This document shows positions 39,032 through 53,130 of a DNA stretch of 64,000 nt, one piece after another. The notes below the pieces were generated by a model. The model searched no databases and had not been told where the DNA came from. It was given only the letters and a program-made list of their open reading frames with translations. How positions within the stretch are numbered: the stretch's first letter is position 1; each line of letters starts with the position of its first letter. The stretch covers positions 558,224 through 622,223 of the forward strand of contig WBMV01006674.1 of assembly GCA_013396655.1 (NCBI GenBank), given 5' to 3'. The stretch is from Campylorhamphus procurvoides (taxonomy: Eukaryota; Chordata; Aves; Passeriformes; Dendrocolaptidae). The translations under genes and the position numbers were made by a program.

Positions 39032-42000
39032 CAGACACACACCAAAAATTGTATCGAACATAAGTTGCGGTAGACTGCACATATTATTATAATGTACACT
39101 GTCTTGGAAAAAAAAATAAAATGTACTCATCAGAAAGAGAAAATCAGATTCATAAAGTGTGAAATACAATCCTTGACAGGGGGAACAGATCTCTCTTGCA
39201 GAGGGCGAAGCCCTGTGGAGTAGTGCTAAGTGGTGTGCTGCTCCCCGCCTGGCTGCCTGTCTGTCATGGGGATGTCTTCTCTTGCTCTTCAGCCTGGCAT
39301 GCTGAAGTTGAAAAATACTTCTGCAAGTGCCACACACTTTAACATTTCTCCACTTGATATGCCAACTGAGGACATATAAATATCTAAATTAATTCTTCCA
39401 AGAAAAAGAAAGGACTATTGTTCGTAGGGACAGGAAAAAAATTATAGTCAGACTGAAATGCTTGGGTTTTTTACATTAGTGTGTCTACATTTATTTGATT
39501 TTTTAAAGATGCATTTTTATTAAAGGATGGATTAAGGTATGCAGATTGAGACAGTGGTTTGTGGGTGATGACTGGGACGCTTTATGAGAATCTGTGTGGT
39601 TGAGGTAAGTGTAGCTCAGCTGTGCCACCTGGAACTCTGAGGCTGCAGTAGGGGCATGTACCTTTCTAGATGTCATCTCTGATGCTCATGAGTGGAGTAA
39701 AAACACAGGGTTTTAAAAGCAAAACACACATGTCCTGCTTAAATGTCTCTGGCAGTACAGTCATCACCTGAAGAGGTGCTGGAGCGCATGGCAGCATGGG
39801 AGCTCTGTGCCAGGTGGGATATGTCTGAGGCAGCTGGGCACCCACAGGAGCGCAGCCCTTTGGTTGAGCTCCCTCTCACAGGCAGGGCCTTGTCCTTCAG
39901 CCCAGAGTGACACACAGTGACATGGAGATTGAGAGAAAGCTGCACCTGTACGCAGACACACGGAAGCACCTTCTACAACACTCATGGCAGCTTTTAACAT
40001 TAAGGCACCTTTGTGGATTGTGGAGGGGGAATACCTTAAATTTCCAGTCAGGTTTCTGAAGGAAACCTGTAACTGATAAGAAGGCAGAGCTGCAGAAACT
40101 AAATAGCTGGTAAGGACAGGTTTGTGAAACACCTTTGAAAGAGTAACAAGGCTCATCGCTGCCTGATGGCTATGCAGGACTCTTGAGTTCCTCCTGCTCT
40201 CTCAGGGTGAAAATGTTCTTTAGACATGATAGGAGTGAATTAATCGTTTTAGTCTATCTGAATTTATCCTGCATAGGGCAAAATGGTAAGCTGAACTCAC
40301 CAGTCATTGTCCTGCTTCTGACCTCTCTAAGGGGAGTTGCTGCTGCAGCTGGGTGAAGGGACAGAGGCTATGACAAGACCTGGCACAGGTGCAGGATTCA
40401 CCATTTGCAACAAGTTGCAAAATTGTTAGTGCTTGAGTGATGCTATTTTTGTATGTTGTAAATGTATACTCTTTATTTACATATAATATTGAAAAAGAAG
40501 AGTTTGTTTTCTAAATAACATCCCTATGCTAGTTCCTACGAATTTCATTTTCACACTGATGTGTTACACATTTGTGTAACTGCAGAAAAGAAGTATTAAT
40601 CTCTTGATGCAATTTTAAATAAACAGTTCTCGTAATTCTATCCTATTGCTTGAGTTGGACTTCTCTAATGATGTTGCCAGAAAGGATTTTTTTTTTAAAT
40701 GTGACAAGTGAAGTCATCAGTTTTGTACAGAGGATAATTTGCTATTTGAGTTCGCTGTTTCAGGACACATATGTGCCCATCACTCCCTAATACAGATGAC
40801 CCTCATGCAAGCACAAAAAAAGGGAGTACAAGTTTTTGTCTGACCTGTGTTTTCAAATGCAAAATGCTGTTCTTGTATGTACTGCAATAGAATTTGACAT
40901 ATGAATTAGGTAAAACTATTAATTTCATTAGAAACACAATTAATGAGAAGTTAAGGACTTAAGAGGAAACGAAGCTAAGGCAGATAGTGTTTTCAGAAGC
41001 ACACAATTGTAAATTTGTGAGTCTGCCTTCCATCACATGCAATTAATTTGTTTCACATGATGCATTTTTGTCAAAGTACTGTTTACTAATGTGCTGTGAA
41101 CTGTATATGTATGTATATAGGCACTTTCAAAGTTAATCTCAGTCAACTTAATCTTCCTTTGAGACATTTGCTGGAGAGTCAGCCTCTAAATGAGAAACAT
41201 CCAGCTGTTAATTCCCTATTCAAATGAGTAGATTTGATTAATAAATGCACATTTACTTATAATAACAATGTTTTCCTAAGTGTATGAACCACAAGCTTGG
41301 ATCTTAGATATGTTAAATACAGAGGGAGATGCATGTACATATTTGAGAACTTGTTTTACCAGAGTCCAAAATGGAGGGGTTAAATAAACCTCAAATTTCT
41401 CAAATGCAATTCAGCTAAGCTACCAGGAAATGCACATAGTTTCTCATAATGTGTAGCTACCCTACCTCTATTTGACTAATAATTGTACGAAAAAAGAGGT
41501 GAAAAAATCTTGATTAGAAAACTCTGTCTCAAGAAGATATAGAAGGATGATTGTTCTTTATTGTTTAAAAAATGGAACAATGAATTATTGTGAATACACA
41601 GAGCACCAAAGCACTGATTTTGTTTCTGTACAAACAGGGATAATTGTATAAGGAAGAATAATTCTGAAAATAAGCTCTTAATTTATTTCTCCTGAACTAA
41701 AGTTACATTTTCAGTGGTTCTTTTCAATAAAAGCCCATGTTTAATCACTAATCCTTCACATCCACTAACTCTTTAATTTTCTATTTCAACCATATTTTCT
41801 TAAAAGGTAAATCTCCTAGATCTGAAGGTATCAATTCCTCTGCAATCATTTAAGCATTGGGGGAGAATGTACTTGAAACTGATTTGCTGGATAACTATGG
41901 CCAGCAGCAGCAGTCTTAGCCCTCAAAAATTTATATATAATGATCTCTTCACTTTTCAGGAGATTTGGCAGTAGTATTTTTGTGAAACAGTACTTACTGA

Positions 42001-43381
42001 ATCAGCACAGAAACAAAAGAAGAATATAGCTGTTTTTTATTATATGGAGACAGGCCAGAGATACTTGAAGAGGGCACGATGGCTTTAAAATCTATGAAGC
42101 AGTCTTTGGGAAAAGAGATGGTTGTATGTCTGATCCCGTCTGTAGCCTGATAGTATTGTAATCTGATAGTAATAGCTGTGAGTCACTACTAATTTATTCA
42201 GCACTTTTCACATTTTAATGGTACAACCATCTCAAAGTGTGTGCCACTCATATGTTAGGTAGATACCTTGCAAAATCAAGCTGCAACCTGAGAGGAGTTT
42301 CAGTACTTCTATTCCAATTCTTGGGGTCATTCAACATGTAGGGATAACAAGCAGCAGAACTGCAAAGATGACAATGAGCTCTGTGTTTCTCGCAGGGGTT
42401 TTCTGTTTCGAGGTTTTGTTCATAACTTGCTGCAGCAATTCAGTACTCACAGTTTTCTTCAAAGATCATATTTGTTTCAAAGTTGAAAGCTAACAGTGGT
42501 CAGTTGTTAAAATCTGCCAGCAGTGCATCTGTACTGCCTTGTCTTGCGGCGATTTATTAACAAAGGATTTTATTTATATTGCTTTCTTCTTGCTGTTGTG
42601 GCTTTTCAGCTACGCACTTTCAAAGAGCAAGTGTTTTCCTTTCTGAGAAATGACTAGTATGTAGCCAGGTAGCAGAGGGATTCAGTCTGCAAAAAGCAAT
42701 ATACCTAAATCCACTAAAATTTAAGAGAGAATATTAACTCTTTTCTCATTACCTGAACCTACAGATAAAGTGCTACATATGTGTATGTAATGACTGTGTT
42801 GCATCTCTTGTTGTGCACAAATGATGTCTTTTCACTGTGGTCTCACCAGGCTTTCAAACCACCTAGAAAAACAGAAGTTAAAATTCTGATGCTAGACTTC
42901 AAGTGAAAATTTGTATTGTCACTATGTACACTAGCCAGTAACCCACAGCCATATTCTGGTAATAACATAAAAAGATTTAAGACTAAGATTAGCTGGAGAG
43001 ATAAGAACTGAGGAGAGACAGCAGGAGACTCTAGTAATGACATATGAATGGAGAAAAAAGTGAGAGTTACTGCTTTGGCTCAAACACAGTGCCTGTTGTG
43101 AAGGAGAATTAACATCCCTAAGTTAACCTTACCTCCCTTTGAGAGACACCTGTTGGGGTCTTTTTTCCCCTCTTCCTGTCTTCTTCCCTGCCAACAAAAT
43201 CGCTGTAATGCAGACTGAAGCACACTCTGGAAGTAGCAATGTGGAAAGGCATGAGGTTGCCCATATGGCCAATACTTTTGTTTTGTGATGCTCACATAGG
43301 GCACACAAATACTTGCTTTTGCTTAGGCAGGAGAGCAAGAGAATGGATTTTAGCTCAGAGAAGTGTGTTGTTTTTCATTCT

Positions 43382-43407
43382 GGTTTGTTTTGTTTTGTTC
43401 TGTTTTT
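43382..43407. repeat. TTTTG-type pentanucleotide low-complexity tract
   Basis: A short run of imperfect GTTTT units within the inferred intron 1. Confidence 0.75.
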
Positions 43408-46400
43408 AATTTGTTCATGCAACCTTATTCCTGGTAATTATTTCTGTTTTCTGCTTTTAGCTTAGTCAAATTTTCAATTCCTTCACTGATTTTGATTTTT
43501 TTTCTCTATATACTTGTGATTTAAAATACCAGAGTAAGTATTCTGAGTAGAGTCCTTGGGTTATGTTAATGTGTCAGCCCTTTCTTTTACTTTTAATCTG
43601 GGATCAGAACCTCTAAAGCATTTACACTTGCAGTTCCAGCCAAGTGTTTTTGTCCAGTGTTTAAAGGACCTTCACTCTAGCATGGTGAATGGTGTCTGCT
43701 GAGGCAGAACTGATCCTACAAGATCAAGTTATGTGATCAGGACACAGATGAGGCTGGTGTAGTTATCAAGGCATTGCTTTACAAGATATCTATGGCTTCA
43801 GGGGGCAGCAGGCAGTTTCCTTGCTTTCACGTAGTTCAACATGTAGGAACTTAATTCTTTAAGGCCACTCATCATACTGAATTTTTCAAGGAGATACAGC
43901 CTCACTTCAAAGGATTTTCTTTTTGTTATTTCATAGTTTCAAGAATTCAGAACACCATTTTACATGTTCTCTATAGGCAAATAACTGCTTTAAACACCTG
44001 TGATCGCTCTTTTTTAAAAAATGCTTTCAGAAATACTGAGAATTTAAAAAGTACAAAGTTTGAAACTACAAAATACCCTGTATCCTGCAGGAAGCAAGGG
44101 TTAATTAATATGTGCTTTTATATTCCTTATATAAATAATATAGACTTATTTGAATACAAAATAAAAAGCTGTTGTCTTTTGTTAACATATTTGTAACCAA
44201 CTGTATCTAGTCAAATGAAAGGATCAAAATCATGTCTCATACGTTCTATTCAGTGGGAGCGGCTAACTATAAATCATAGTTATGATCACAAAGAACAGGT
44301 ATGATTAAGCAATATAAAGTGAAAGCTATGTAGAAAGTTTGAAACAAAACCCCAGGGAATTTTGCCTTCCCTTTCCTTTTCTCTACAGGTAATTCAGGTG
44401 AAAAATCCTGACATTCTGTTTTTAGTACTGTGTTAGAAAATACCATAGTTGTCAATGCTCTTCTATTTGCATTTTCAGCTTTATGGTTGGTCTTTTCACT
44501 TTAAGGACGATTTGGTATCTTGTTTTCACGCCGATGCTATGTTCAATGCCTTCTATACAAAGCAGTGAGTACTGTCAAATGTAAAGGGTTGGTGCAGCTG
44601 TAATTTCGTCTTTCTCACAGATGGCAAAATCTTCTGGTGAAAATTTTCAAACTCATATTTATGTACTTCCTCATCCTGATTGCTTTAGAAATTGCAATGA
44701 AACTAATAATTTGGAAGAATAAAAATCATATCAGTGTTTAAAAATTACTAGGTTTTAAGGTTCATTTGAAGTGCCCATCTTTGAAAATTCTAATTCATTA
44801 TTGTTCTTCAGGCCTTGAATTAAGCCAGTGAAACTCATCTTATTGAATCAGTCCTGAATTACTCATTAATTCAATCTTTACTGTTTTGTGATTTACTGTT
44901 ACTTCTTTAAAAGTCAGCACTGGACATGTGACAGTACCAAACCACGTTCTCTAAGTATCTGTTGAATTCCTAATAGTTTTAGGTCCTCTGTAGATTGACC
45001 TCGCACATGCACAAGCAAACAAAATCTGAAATTGCTGACAAAGATGCTCCTGTGATTTACATCAGACATGTGAAGGCTTCAAGGAAAATAATCTATGTAC
45101 AGTAATGAATATGCTAAGAGGATTGACCAAAGTAAAGCAAATACTTTGGTTCTCCCAGTTAGCCTTCATGGTAGGTTGAGGCTATGAAAATCCCTTGCTG
45201 AGGATAAAACCAGAAATCACCAGTTAAAACTTAGTAGATGAAGAAGGAGGGCGAGATTACTTATGACATTGTAGACATTGTGAAGTTCAGAAAATACAGA
45301 GGAGCGTATTTTTTCATTTAAGGGACCCTTTTGAATGTTGTATTTGAATGAGCTAAGCAAAGTATTTGGGAGCAGTATACCTGAAATGTCAGTATTTCAG
45401 TGTTTGCCTGAACCAGTAAAAGTGGTCTCTTATCGGAGAACACTGTCTCAAAGGCTGCTTTCCCTGCAAATAAACTGTCCTTTCTTTAAGTTATTTTGCA
45501 GAACATCTCAGACCATTGCTGTCACGTTCAGGTGTTGCTACCAAAGCTGTTGGGAAAACTCAGTCTTGGGCTGTGCAACTCTTGGGTCATAGGCTGTTTG
45601 TCTGAGAAATGGAGAGAAGCAGAGAACTTGGATGCCTGTGGTGTGCTTGAGAAGCTAGAGCCAAACAGAATCTAAGTGCTGCTCAAATGTATCAAAACAT
45701 AATAGACAGAAACAAAATCTGGTGAGTAGTCAAAGCAAACAAACCTGTCCCAGGTGATGGGGGAACTTATGTAGAAATCCATGGGGGTATGTCATTAATG
45801 TCATTGGAGACAGTCATCTCACATCAGGCAGGATGAGACAGACTGACGTATACTCAATTATCTGTCATGATTTCTTGATTTTTCTCATACATCAAGAAGA
45901 AAAGTCCATAAAATCATTAGTTAAGGCATTTTAAAAAGCTTTAACTTGAAAACACATTGGCCTGCCTTGTAATAACAGTGTTCTTGTCAGATGTAGCACA
46001 TCTGAGCTATGATGTCTTCTGGACCACACAAAGATAAATTTTCATGACTCATTCACTATATATCTGGACATTAAGAGTGGGTTTCATCATACTGATGTAG
46101 ATGTCTGATACATAGGATGCAGGTATTTACATCTGACGTAATCATCTGGTCTCCCTTTATAGTCAGCAAAGGGGCCAGGCACTCCCGGAGTATGATTCAT
46201 TTCATCTAAAATAGGTCAGATGAATCCAAGCCTCAAAGTGTCTGTTTTTCCTCATTGACTGTAACAGCACTTAAGGGCGAGCCACTGAGCTGTCAATGTC
46301 TACATCAGAAGTGTGGCAGCTTGAAACCCTCATCACAAGATGAATCATGAGAGCTCTGTGTGGTTGTTCTTTGTTATATTTGTGTATTCATAGTAATGTT

Positions 46401-48319
46401 TAACCACAGGAGTGTAAAGTGACAATGCATTGAATCTGTAAATGCTACCCATATCAACTAAACTAGAGTATGAAAGCACTGGTAGTATTATTCTTGCTAT
46501 AATTACTTTGAATAGACCTCATAGATGCATGCTATAAAGTGTTGAATAACATTGCTGTTTTCTAACAGCTTAGCTCATTGCTCCCTGCACATCAAGTGTG
46601 ATTTACCATGGTGAAGTACACCTTTCTGCTTTCTGATTAGCATGAAATTTTGGGCAAGACAAACATATTAATTTAAATAGGAAAAAAGGCTGCTCCTTCC
46701 CTCAACGTTTCTGAGCTCTACAGATTAGATTAAATAAATATATTAAATTAATGGAAGGGCTTCGGAATTTCAGAAGAGCACTGTGCTGATAGTAAGGAAC
46801 CAAAGAGATGAATGGAAGCATATTGGACAGTCTGGTATTTGACACCAGAGAAAGCCTTGCCATGTTTTACAAAGCAGTGGCTAACAGCAGAGCTCGGGGA
46901 ATACAGAATATTTTCCAAGTATATACACTGAAATCTTTCCAAAGCTGGTGCTTTAACCATAAAGCCATATAGTTTGATACAATGTACTAGAGCTGCTGGC
47001 TATGAATTATGAATGAACTTTGCTAATCACACAGAATTTTGATTTCTCAACCGTTGATTACCTGCTGTCATTTGATAGTGTTTGGAGAAGATTGCTAAAT
47101 ATAATAAAACATCCTGTGTAGGCTTGGGGAATTACGATAAAAAGTTGGTGGAATAATATTAAGAATTCTGGAATGTATTCTCATGAGCTTAAAGAAATAA
47201 CTAAACCTGAATGCAAGTATTGGAGGAACGAAAAACTGACAATTATAAGGACCTGTTACGTCATAAAATTCTTCACCTGCGGTCTGATCAAAGATCTTCA
47301 AGCGCAACAGAACAGAGCTTGAAAATTGCCAGGATTATTATTCTGCAATTCCATGGTGAACCTAGTGAATATTTTAGAGACTTACTGAGTATCCTTGCTT
47401 CCAATTTGTAGTGATGTTTTATCTCTTTGAGGTATCAAAGGCTGGTGTTTATGCAGCACATTTACTTTTGCTAGTAACCAGCATACCAATGCAGTGAAAG
47501 TCTCCAGAATTAGCAGGAATTAAGCATATAAGACCTTCAAAAAATGAGAAACCTCTAATATCTTGATAGTAAACAAGTGGTCACTGTAATTTAGCTTTAG
47601 GAACAACCCAACAACATTCTAGAGTACTTACCAGAGGAAAGAAACACTGTGTTTTTGTGTTTCAGACACTATTTGAACCCAAACCAATACTGCAGAGCAT
47701 TGTAGGGCTGTTTAAATGCCTATATTCTCTTAAGTCAGAGGGTAATATATTTATTTTAAGGACTGCAGACCAATTCACTCATAGACTAGCACAAAAAGGG
47801 AAGGTTAGACACTTGGGATGTATACAGTGGTTTTCACATTTTGCTGGATAAAACATGCATGTACATTCTTTTTCAAGAGTCACTTTGGTATTAAACGGGA
47901 CACATTTACCATGTTAATACGTACTAAAATATTTTGTTACATTTTTCCTAATAAATTTCAACGGGTCTGACTAAACTGAAGCAAACATAAACCCTGCACA
48001 AAATCTAGTAGAGTGAAGCCCCAGCCTGCACAGCTTTCGGAGAGTGCTGGAGCCTGGTGTACCCAATTTTAATGGTAATGTGAAAGAGCACCAAGTTCAG
48101 ATCAGCCAGGATTCGTTCCGTGGATTCATAATTTGCTTTCAAGTTGTAAAAGCTGAATTGGAGAAAGCATTTGCTTTTTCAAACATCTAGCAAATAAAAC
48201 AGATCAGTCTACAATGTTTGTTGTTAGCTATTTGTACAAAAGCCAGGAAGTGAAAACAATATGTAACAGAACTAAACCGGTTGACCTTTTTTTGTTCAAC
48301 TGCACTATGCTATATATCT

Positions 48320-48340
48320 ATGTATACATGATGTATACAT
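48320..48340. repeat. Duplicated 10-bp palindrome
   Basis: The self-complementary decamer ATGTATACAT occurs at 48320-48329 and again at 48331-48340, one base apart, in an AT-rich intronic stretch. Confidence 0.7.
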
Positions 48341-50700
48341 TGTTCCATTTGTGTTGCAGTGTGTTATCTTGCTACTTCTGTGTCTTAGTGATTCTTCCCA
48401 GGGTTTGTCTAGTAATCTTCTGCTTGTGTCCTGGTAGCAATGCAAATGAAGCATCATTCAAGTGAAAATACAGAAAGAACACTTGAAGATTTTTTTTTTC
48501 CAGAGAGTCATGCTTTTCTTCTGATGAGTGCACTTGATAAAATGTGTTCCGCCCACCCACAGCCTCCTGCCTTCTCTGTGTTCTACTGATAGTGTGACCC
48601 ATCACACTGAAACAGTATTATTTCCTGAAAGGCTGTAGGCAAGCATGATGATGAGAAGAAAAAAGAGAAATGAATGTTAAATAGAATGGGAGAGAGAGGA
48701 ATTATGCATATATATGAGGAAAACTGAAAAGAAAGTTAATTAAAGAAAAAAGGAGTGATGAAAGTTGGATATAATAAGGGGAGAAATAAGTACATATTCC
48801 TTTTAAAATGCGTGCATCATAGAATACAGAGCAATAGTTCTACCCACATTATCTGTCCATTCCTATCAATTTGTGGGATACGAAAGGGGGAAATTAAGAT
48901 AAATTTCAATGACATCATGAGTTTCATGTTAGTATAACGGAGTTCATATTTTGGAAAACGTCTGAGAGGAGGCAAAACAATGCTTTTCAAAAGTTGGGTT
49001 AAAAAAATGTCTTTGCTTAAAGGAAGGCCAGAAAAAATGCACTGATATAAAAAGCAAGGGTATTTCCTTTACACAGAAGTTAAGTAATTTTAGCATAATT
49101 CCAGGATTTTTTTTAACATATATCTTTATAAATACACACAGAATCTTTTCATCAATTTGCTGTTTCTACAAGTATGTAACAAAATGATATTTAAGAACAA
49201 ATCCTTACTGATAACATTTACAAGGAAAGCTAGATTCATAATCAGAGGAGGAGACAAGAAAATTATCCTAGCAGTATATGGCAGATATATGACAATTCTA
49301 ATTGACTTCAACAGGAGTGCATTCCCTGCTACATTCTTTATTCATTATAACTTGTAAATCTTCCTCATTGCTGGTCATATCACTTCTTTGAGCAAAAATT
49401 TTTTTCTAGTTTTAGCTGCAGCTCACCTTGAGAGAACATCAGCAAAAAGCCTGTGCATCACTTAAGTTCTTGTGGACTGATAAATTTCACTTTTTAACCT
49501 CTCCGAAAGCAATTGTTCATTCAGGTCTCCACTTCAAAGTTATTAATGAAGGGAAATACAGCCTATTTCATGAAGTCATATTTTATACACTCATGCTTAT
49601 ACATTTTTAGTCTGCTCAAAGTCTTCTGTTTTGTGACAACTCTTGTATTTTGCACTTGACAGAGCATCAGCTGATACCAAACAGCTTTGGCCCTGAATAC
49701 ATACCTCATTTTCTTTCTGTAATTTATATATTATTCTACAATCTCTCTATTGTGAGCAATATCCCACAGGTCATTGCCAAACTGAGCAAACTAAGGGTAA
49801 CAAGAGAAAGGAGACGGCTTATTGTAAACAGATATGATAGGTGAATAATAAAGCAAGAACTTGAGCATCATTATTCATGTACTTTAGCATGTTGGATGAA
49901 TTTGGAAGCATGGAATCAGAGTGCTCCTGGGATATTCTGCTTTTGTTTACCTCCAGTCACTTCTTAGTCAGAAATTTAAGTAATTTAGTATTGGAAAATG
50001 ACAACTTAGTGCCCAGTTTTGCCTATGAGGCTGCATACTAAGGACCCATGCCAGACTCTTCAACCACAATATGGATTTATCATTTGTTTTGTAACACTCA
50101 TCACTTTAGAAGTGATTAATTATCATCTAGAGTCTGGCCCTTGTCCTAGGGAAATGTTTAGACTTGTGCTTGTCTCTTTTAGATTGATTAATGAACCTAA
50201 AGCTTTTTATGTTTCCTTCTAACCAGTACAGATTTTTCATTTAGTATAGTTTAGTTCAGGACAATAGCAAATTCAGGGTGATTCACAGAATTTTCAGGTG
50301 TGGTGATGAAACTTCAAAACAACTGCAAAATAGAAACCAGTCTGAGATCTTTGGCAGTATCTTTTACAAGTATAGCTGGTGAGAGGCAAAGACAGTTCAA
50401 AACCTACCTGAAATGGCAGTAGATAAACCCCAGATTAAGAATATCTGAATAGCTATTGTGTATCACATGAATTACAGAGGCTTTATCTGATCTGTTATAG
50501 CAGGCTGTTGAAGCTTCTTCAGAATAAAGCATGCAATAGCTTTGTGCTGTCTGACATACCAATTTGCACCAACTGGTACTAATAACTGGGGAGTGTTTGT
50601 TTAGTATTTAACTAACTGCAAGTCTTGTGTGGCGGATACAGACTTAAAAAGAAAAATTCCAAGGCATATGATTCACTAGCTTTGTTAAAAAATGCCTTCA

Positions 50701-50742
50701 CCTTATTATTACTGAATAATCTTATAACCTTATTATTACTGA
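50701..50742. repeat. Short direct duplication, 27-bp period
   Basis: CCTTATTATTACTGA occurs at 50701-50715 and 50728-50742. The core CCTTATTATTACT appears a third time near 50971, about 240 bp away. Confidence 0.8.
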
Positions 50743-50774
50743 GAACTTCAAAAATAATGTTAGGTTTTCAGACT

Positions 50775-50810
50775 AGGTTTCCAACCTAAACTATTCTGTG
50801 ATTCTATGAT
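50775..50810 (+). mobile_element. CR1 3' stub (~36 bp), sense
   Basis: AGGTTTCCAACCTAAACTAT followed by TCTGTGATTCTATGAT is the extreme 3' end of a CR1 with its tandem octamer terminus. The copy is truncated to a few dozen bases. The tail repeat makes chance similarity unlikely, though the short length limits confidence. Confidence 0.72.
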
Positions 50811-53011
50811 GTTTTATTTAATGTTTTGCCATTCTTTTGCAATCCATTGAAATGGTTCTTGCTAAAAAGTGTGCTTACCTCTTCTTAAATCTTAAAACCA
50901 TCATCTTCGGTGTATTATCTTCCATCGGTCATATTCTTCTCTCTAAAATGTTTTTTTCTTGATTTCCATGGCCTTATTATTACTCAGATCTCCTTTTTAG
51001 CTTTCTGATCATCAGTAAGTGCTTTAGAGGGGTCGTTCTTGATACACCTGTGATCTAGTAACATGGACTGGATGCCCAGTACCAGCTGAAGCATTGCTTG
51101 GAGTAAAAGCTCAGGTGCAGTCTTTGAACACAGGGTTAGGGTTAGTTTCATCTGGAAGTTCATGAACTCCAAGACTGCTCTGCGATGCAAGTTACAGCCC
51201 AATAAGTGGAATCATCCTCCTGGAAAAATACTGTGTGCTTTCTGCCATGCTTCCTCTCATGCTTGGAACTGTCTTTTGGCAGATGCCCCTAAAAAAGCTT
51301 GAGAATTACTTGAGTGTTAATCTACTAAGGCAGAAGCTACCATGCTGACTAGTTGCCTGCCTCTTTCAATTAAATTGTAAATTTTTTAAGGTGTCATCTT
51401 CTCTTTTCCTAAACCAATGCAGCTGTATAATAATTATTTTCTTATAAGTGAAAATATATGAATATATTTTATTGCAGCTCATCTACTGTCATGTCTTTTC
51501 TATTTTAAAAAAACTTCTCATGTCTTTGTTGCGTCAGACATCTGGTCAGTATAGCTCAGCTACAAGCCGAGGATTGCAAGAACTGTTTCAGTTAGCATAA
51601 TCTTGCAGTCACAAACAGTATAATCTTTGTCATTGGAAAGGAGAATTATATAAGGTTGCTTCTAGACATTGTAGTAATTCTGGAGGAATTGGGTGGAGAG
51701 TATTTATTTCTTTTTTTTCCTGCACTTAAAGCACATAATTAAAATGCCTCAAATACTGTTTTATCATTTAGTACTATGCATTTATTTCATCACTGGAATA
51801 CAGACCTATATTTAGTAGAGTGGTGAAACTAGCCCGTAGTGGCCCTGGTGGCTATGCAAAAGACATAGAAGATGTGACAATGACCGCACAGTCAGGACAA
51901 CAGCAATGCCAGGTTCACCTGTACCAGCAAACTTAAAGGAAAAGCTGCAAGTGGCATTAAGCAACAGAGGAGGAAAAATCCCTCTATTTAAGCTCTTACC
52001 ACCCTGAAGACTAACCAGGATATGTTTTGCTCAGTTAACTCCAACATGTAATTCAGCGTGCCCCTTGCTTGACTAGGCTGGCCTCCATGACACCAGCAAC
52101 TACTTTTTGTGCCCTACGTCCCCAGTCATAGAGGATTGTTGGGCATCTCATGGGTTGGGTTGATTTTTTTTTTTTTAAAATGTATTTTAGTAGTAGCTAT
52201 GTAAATTGAGAAGTATTGCTAAAGAGAAAAAAAATACGAGAGTGAGGGTGTGGGCACTGTTCAATTGGATCAGATTCCCATTCACCACTCAATAGTGCTA
52301 CTCACTTAAACCCTCTGGATTCCTCTTGAGAGACATTTGGATCTTTCCCTTGACAATACACAAGTGTTTAAGGAGAATTCAGGCCACCAGAAATGCTATT
52401 CCATGCATTTCTATGGGTCATATTGGTTTTGTGTGGTAGAACAGGTCTTTGGAGACCTACACAAGAACCTTTCATTTACTCTTCTCTAGCAGACTTACTG
52501 TTCTTCTAGAGCACTCTTTACCTGTCTCTGGAGAACTTTATTAGTTGATATTTCGATGTAGATTTATGAGAAAAAACAATCAAATATGTTTCTTGGTTGT
52601 TGTTATCCTGAGGGCACTTACATAAGGACACAGCTACATTTTTTCAGACTTTCTGAAAGGAAGCCCCATTCTTTTCCTATGCTATTTTCTCTTATGTGGA
52701 AAGTAAGAAATATTTTAGTTCTAATATGGATTAGCCGCTTAGAACTAGTAGCTTTGCTCCAAAGAGTGTTTGCTGCTAAGACTGAACGTCTCTGTGTCTG
52801 TTGGACATGTACATGTGTGATTTGTTCATACTTTGGGATTTGGATCTCAACAGCAGTGTAGTTTCCTAGCAGAGTCTGGTATAACAGAAGAGCAAAACAG
52901 TATGTGTTGGTAAAGCTGATTTTAAATCTAAAATGACCCCCAACATGCTGTTTTTAGTCACTTATTAGTCACCATTTATTCTGATCTGTGTTCCTTGTTT
53001 TCCCCATTCAG

Positions 53012-53130
53012 ATGTTGCAAGAGCAATTGAGTTACTAGAGAAACTGCAAGAATCTGGAGAAGTACCAGTGCACAAGCTACAGTCTCTAAAGAAGGTGCTG
53101 CAGAGTGAGTTTTGTACAGCTATTAGAGAG
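53012..53130 (+). CDS. LIN7A: LIN7A internal coding exon (L27 domain), partial gene
   Basis: Lin-7 homolog A is a small cytoplasmic scaffold at synapses and epithelial junctions; its L27 domain binds CASK and MPP/PALS proteins and its PDZ domain binds receptor and channel tails. The exon begins after a polypyrimidine tract and AG (acceptor 53010-53011) and ends GAG|GTATGG (donor at 53131). Read from the third base it gives 39 uninterrupted residues, starting [19 protein letters not shown] and ending [10 protein letters not shown]. The leading AT would complete a GAT (Asp) codon whose G comes from the previous exon. From my knowledge of the family this matches residues of about 29-67 of the roughly 233-residue human LIN7A. 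The segment [11 protein letters not shown] separates it from LIN7C, which reads VPPQKLQALQR there. Reading past the donor meets a TGA at once, which supports the exon end. Neither the first coding exon (about 27 residues) nor the following exons (end of L27, PDZ) were found in readable sequence. No frameshift or stop is present, so it looks functional. Confidence 0.94.

Larger units (their letters stand above)
34841..53011 (+). other. LIN7A: Inferred LIN7A intron 1 (most of it)
   Basis: This spans the end of the CpG island to the acceptor before the L27 exon. It is AT-rich and I saw no further exon or long conserved frame. The 3' end has a typical acceptor with pyrimidine tract at 52990-53011. 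A short CR1 stub (50775-50810), an AT dinucleotide tract (39013-39031), a TTTTG-type repeat (43382-43407) and a 27-bp-period duplication (50701-50742) are listed separately. A TATAAAT string at 35209-35215 follows a moderately GC-rich stretch and could be an alternative start, but nothing else supports that. The true 5' boundary is unknown because exon 1 was not located. Confidence 0.6.

Noticed and set aside
51133..51145. Telomere-like GGGTTAGGGTTAG
   Set aside because: Only two units; too short to call an interstitial telomeric repeat.
50984..51202. 72-codon minus-strand frame as a processed pseudogene
   Set aside because: No parent gene recognised; Lys-rich end and short length fit chance.
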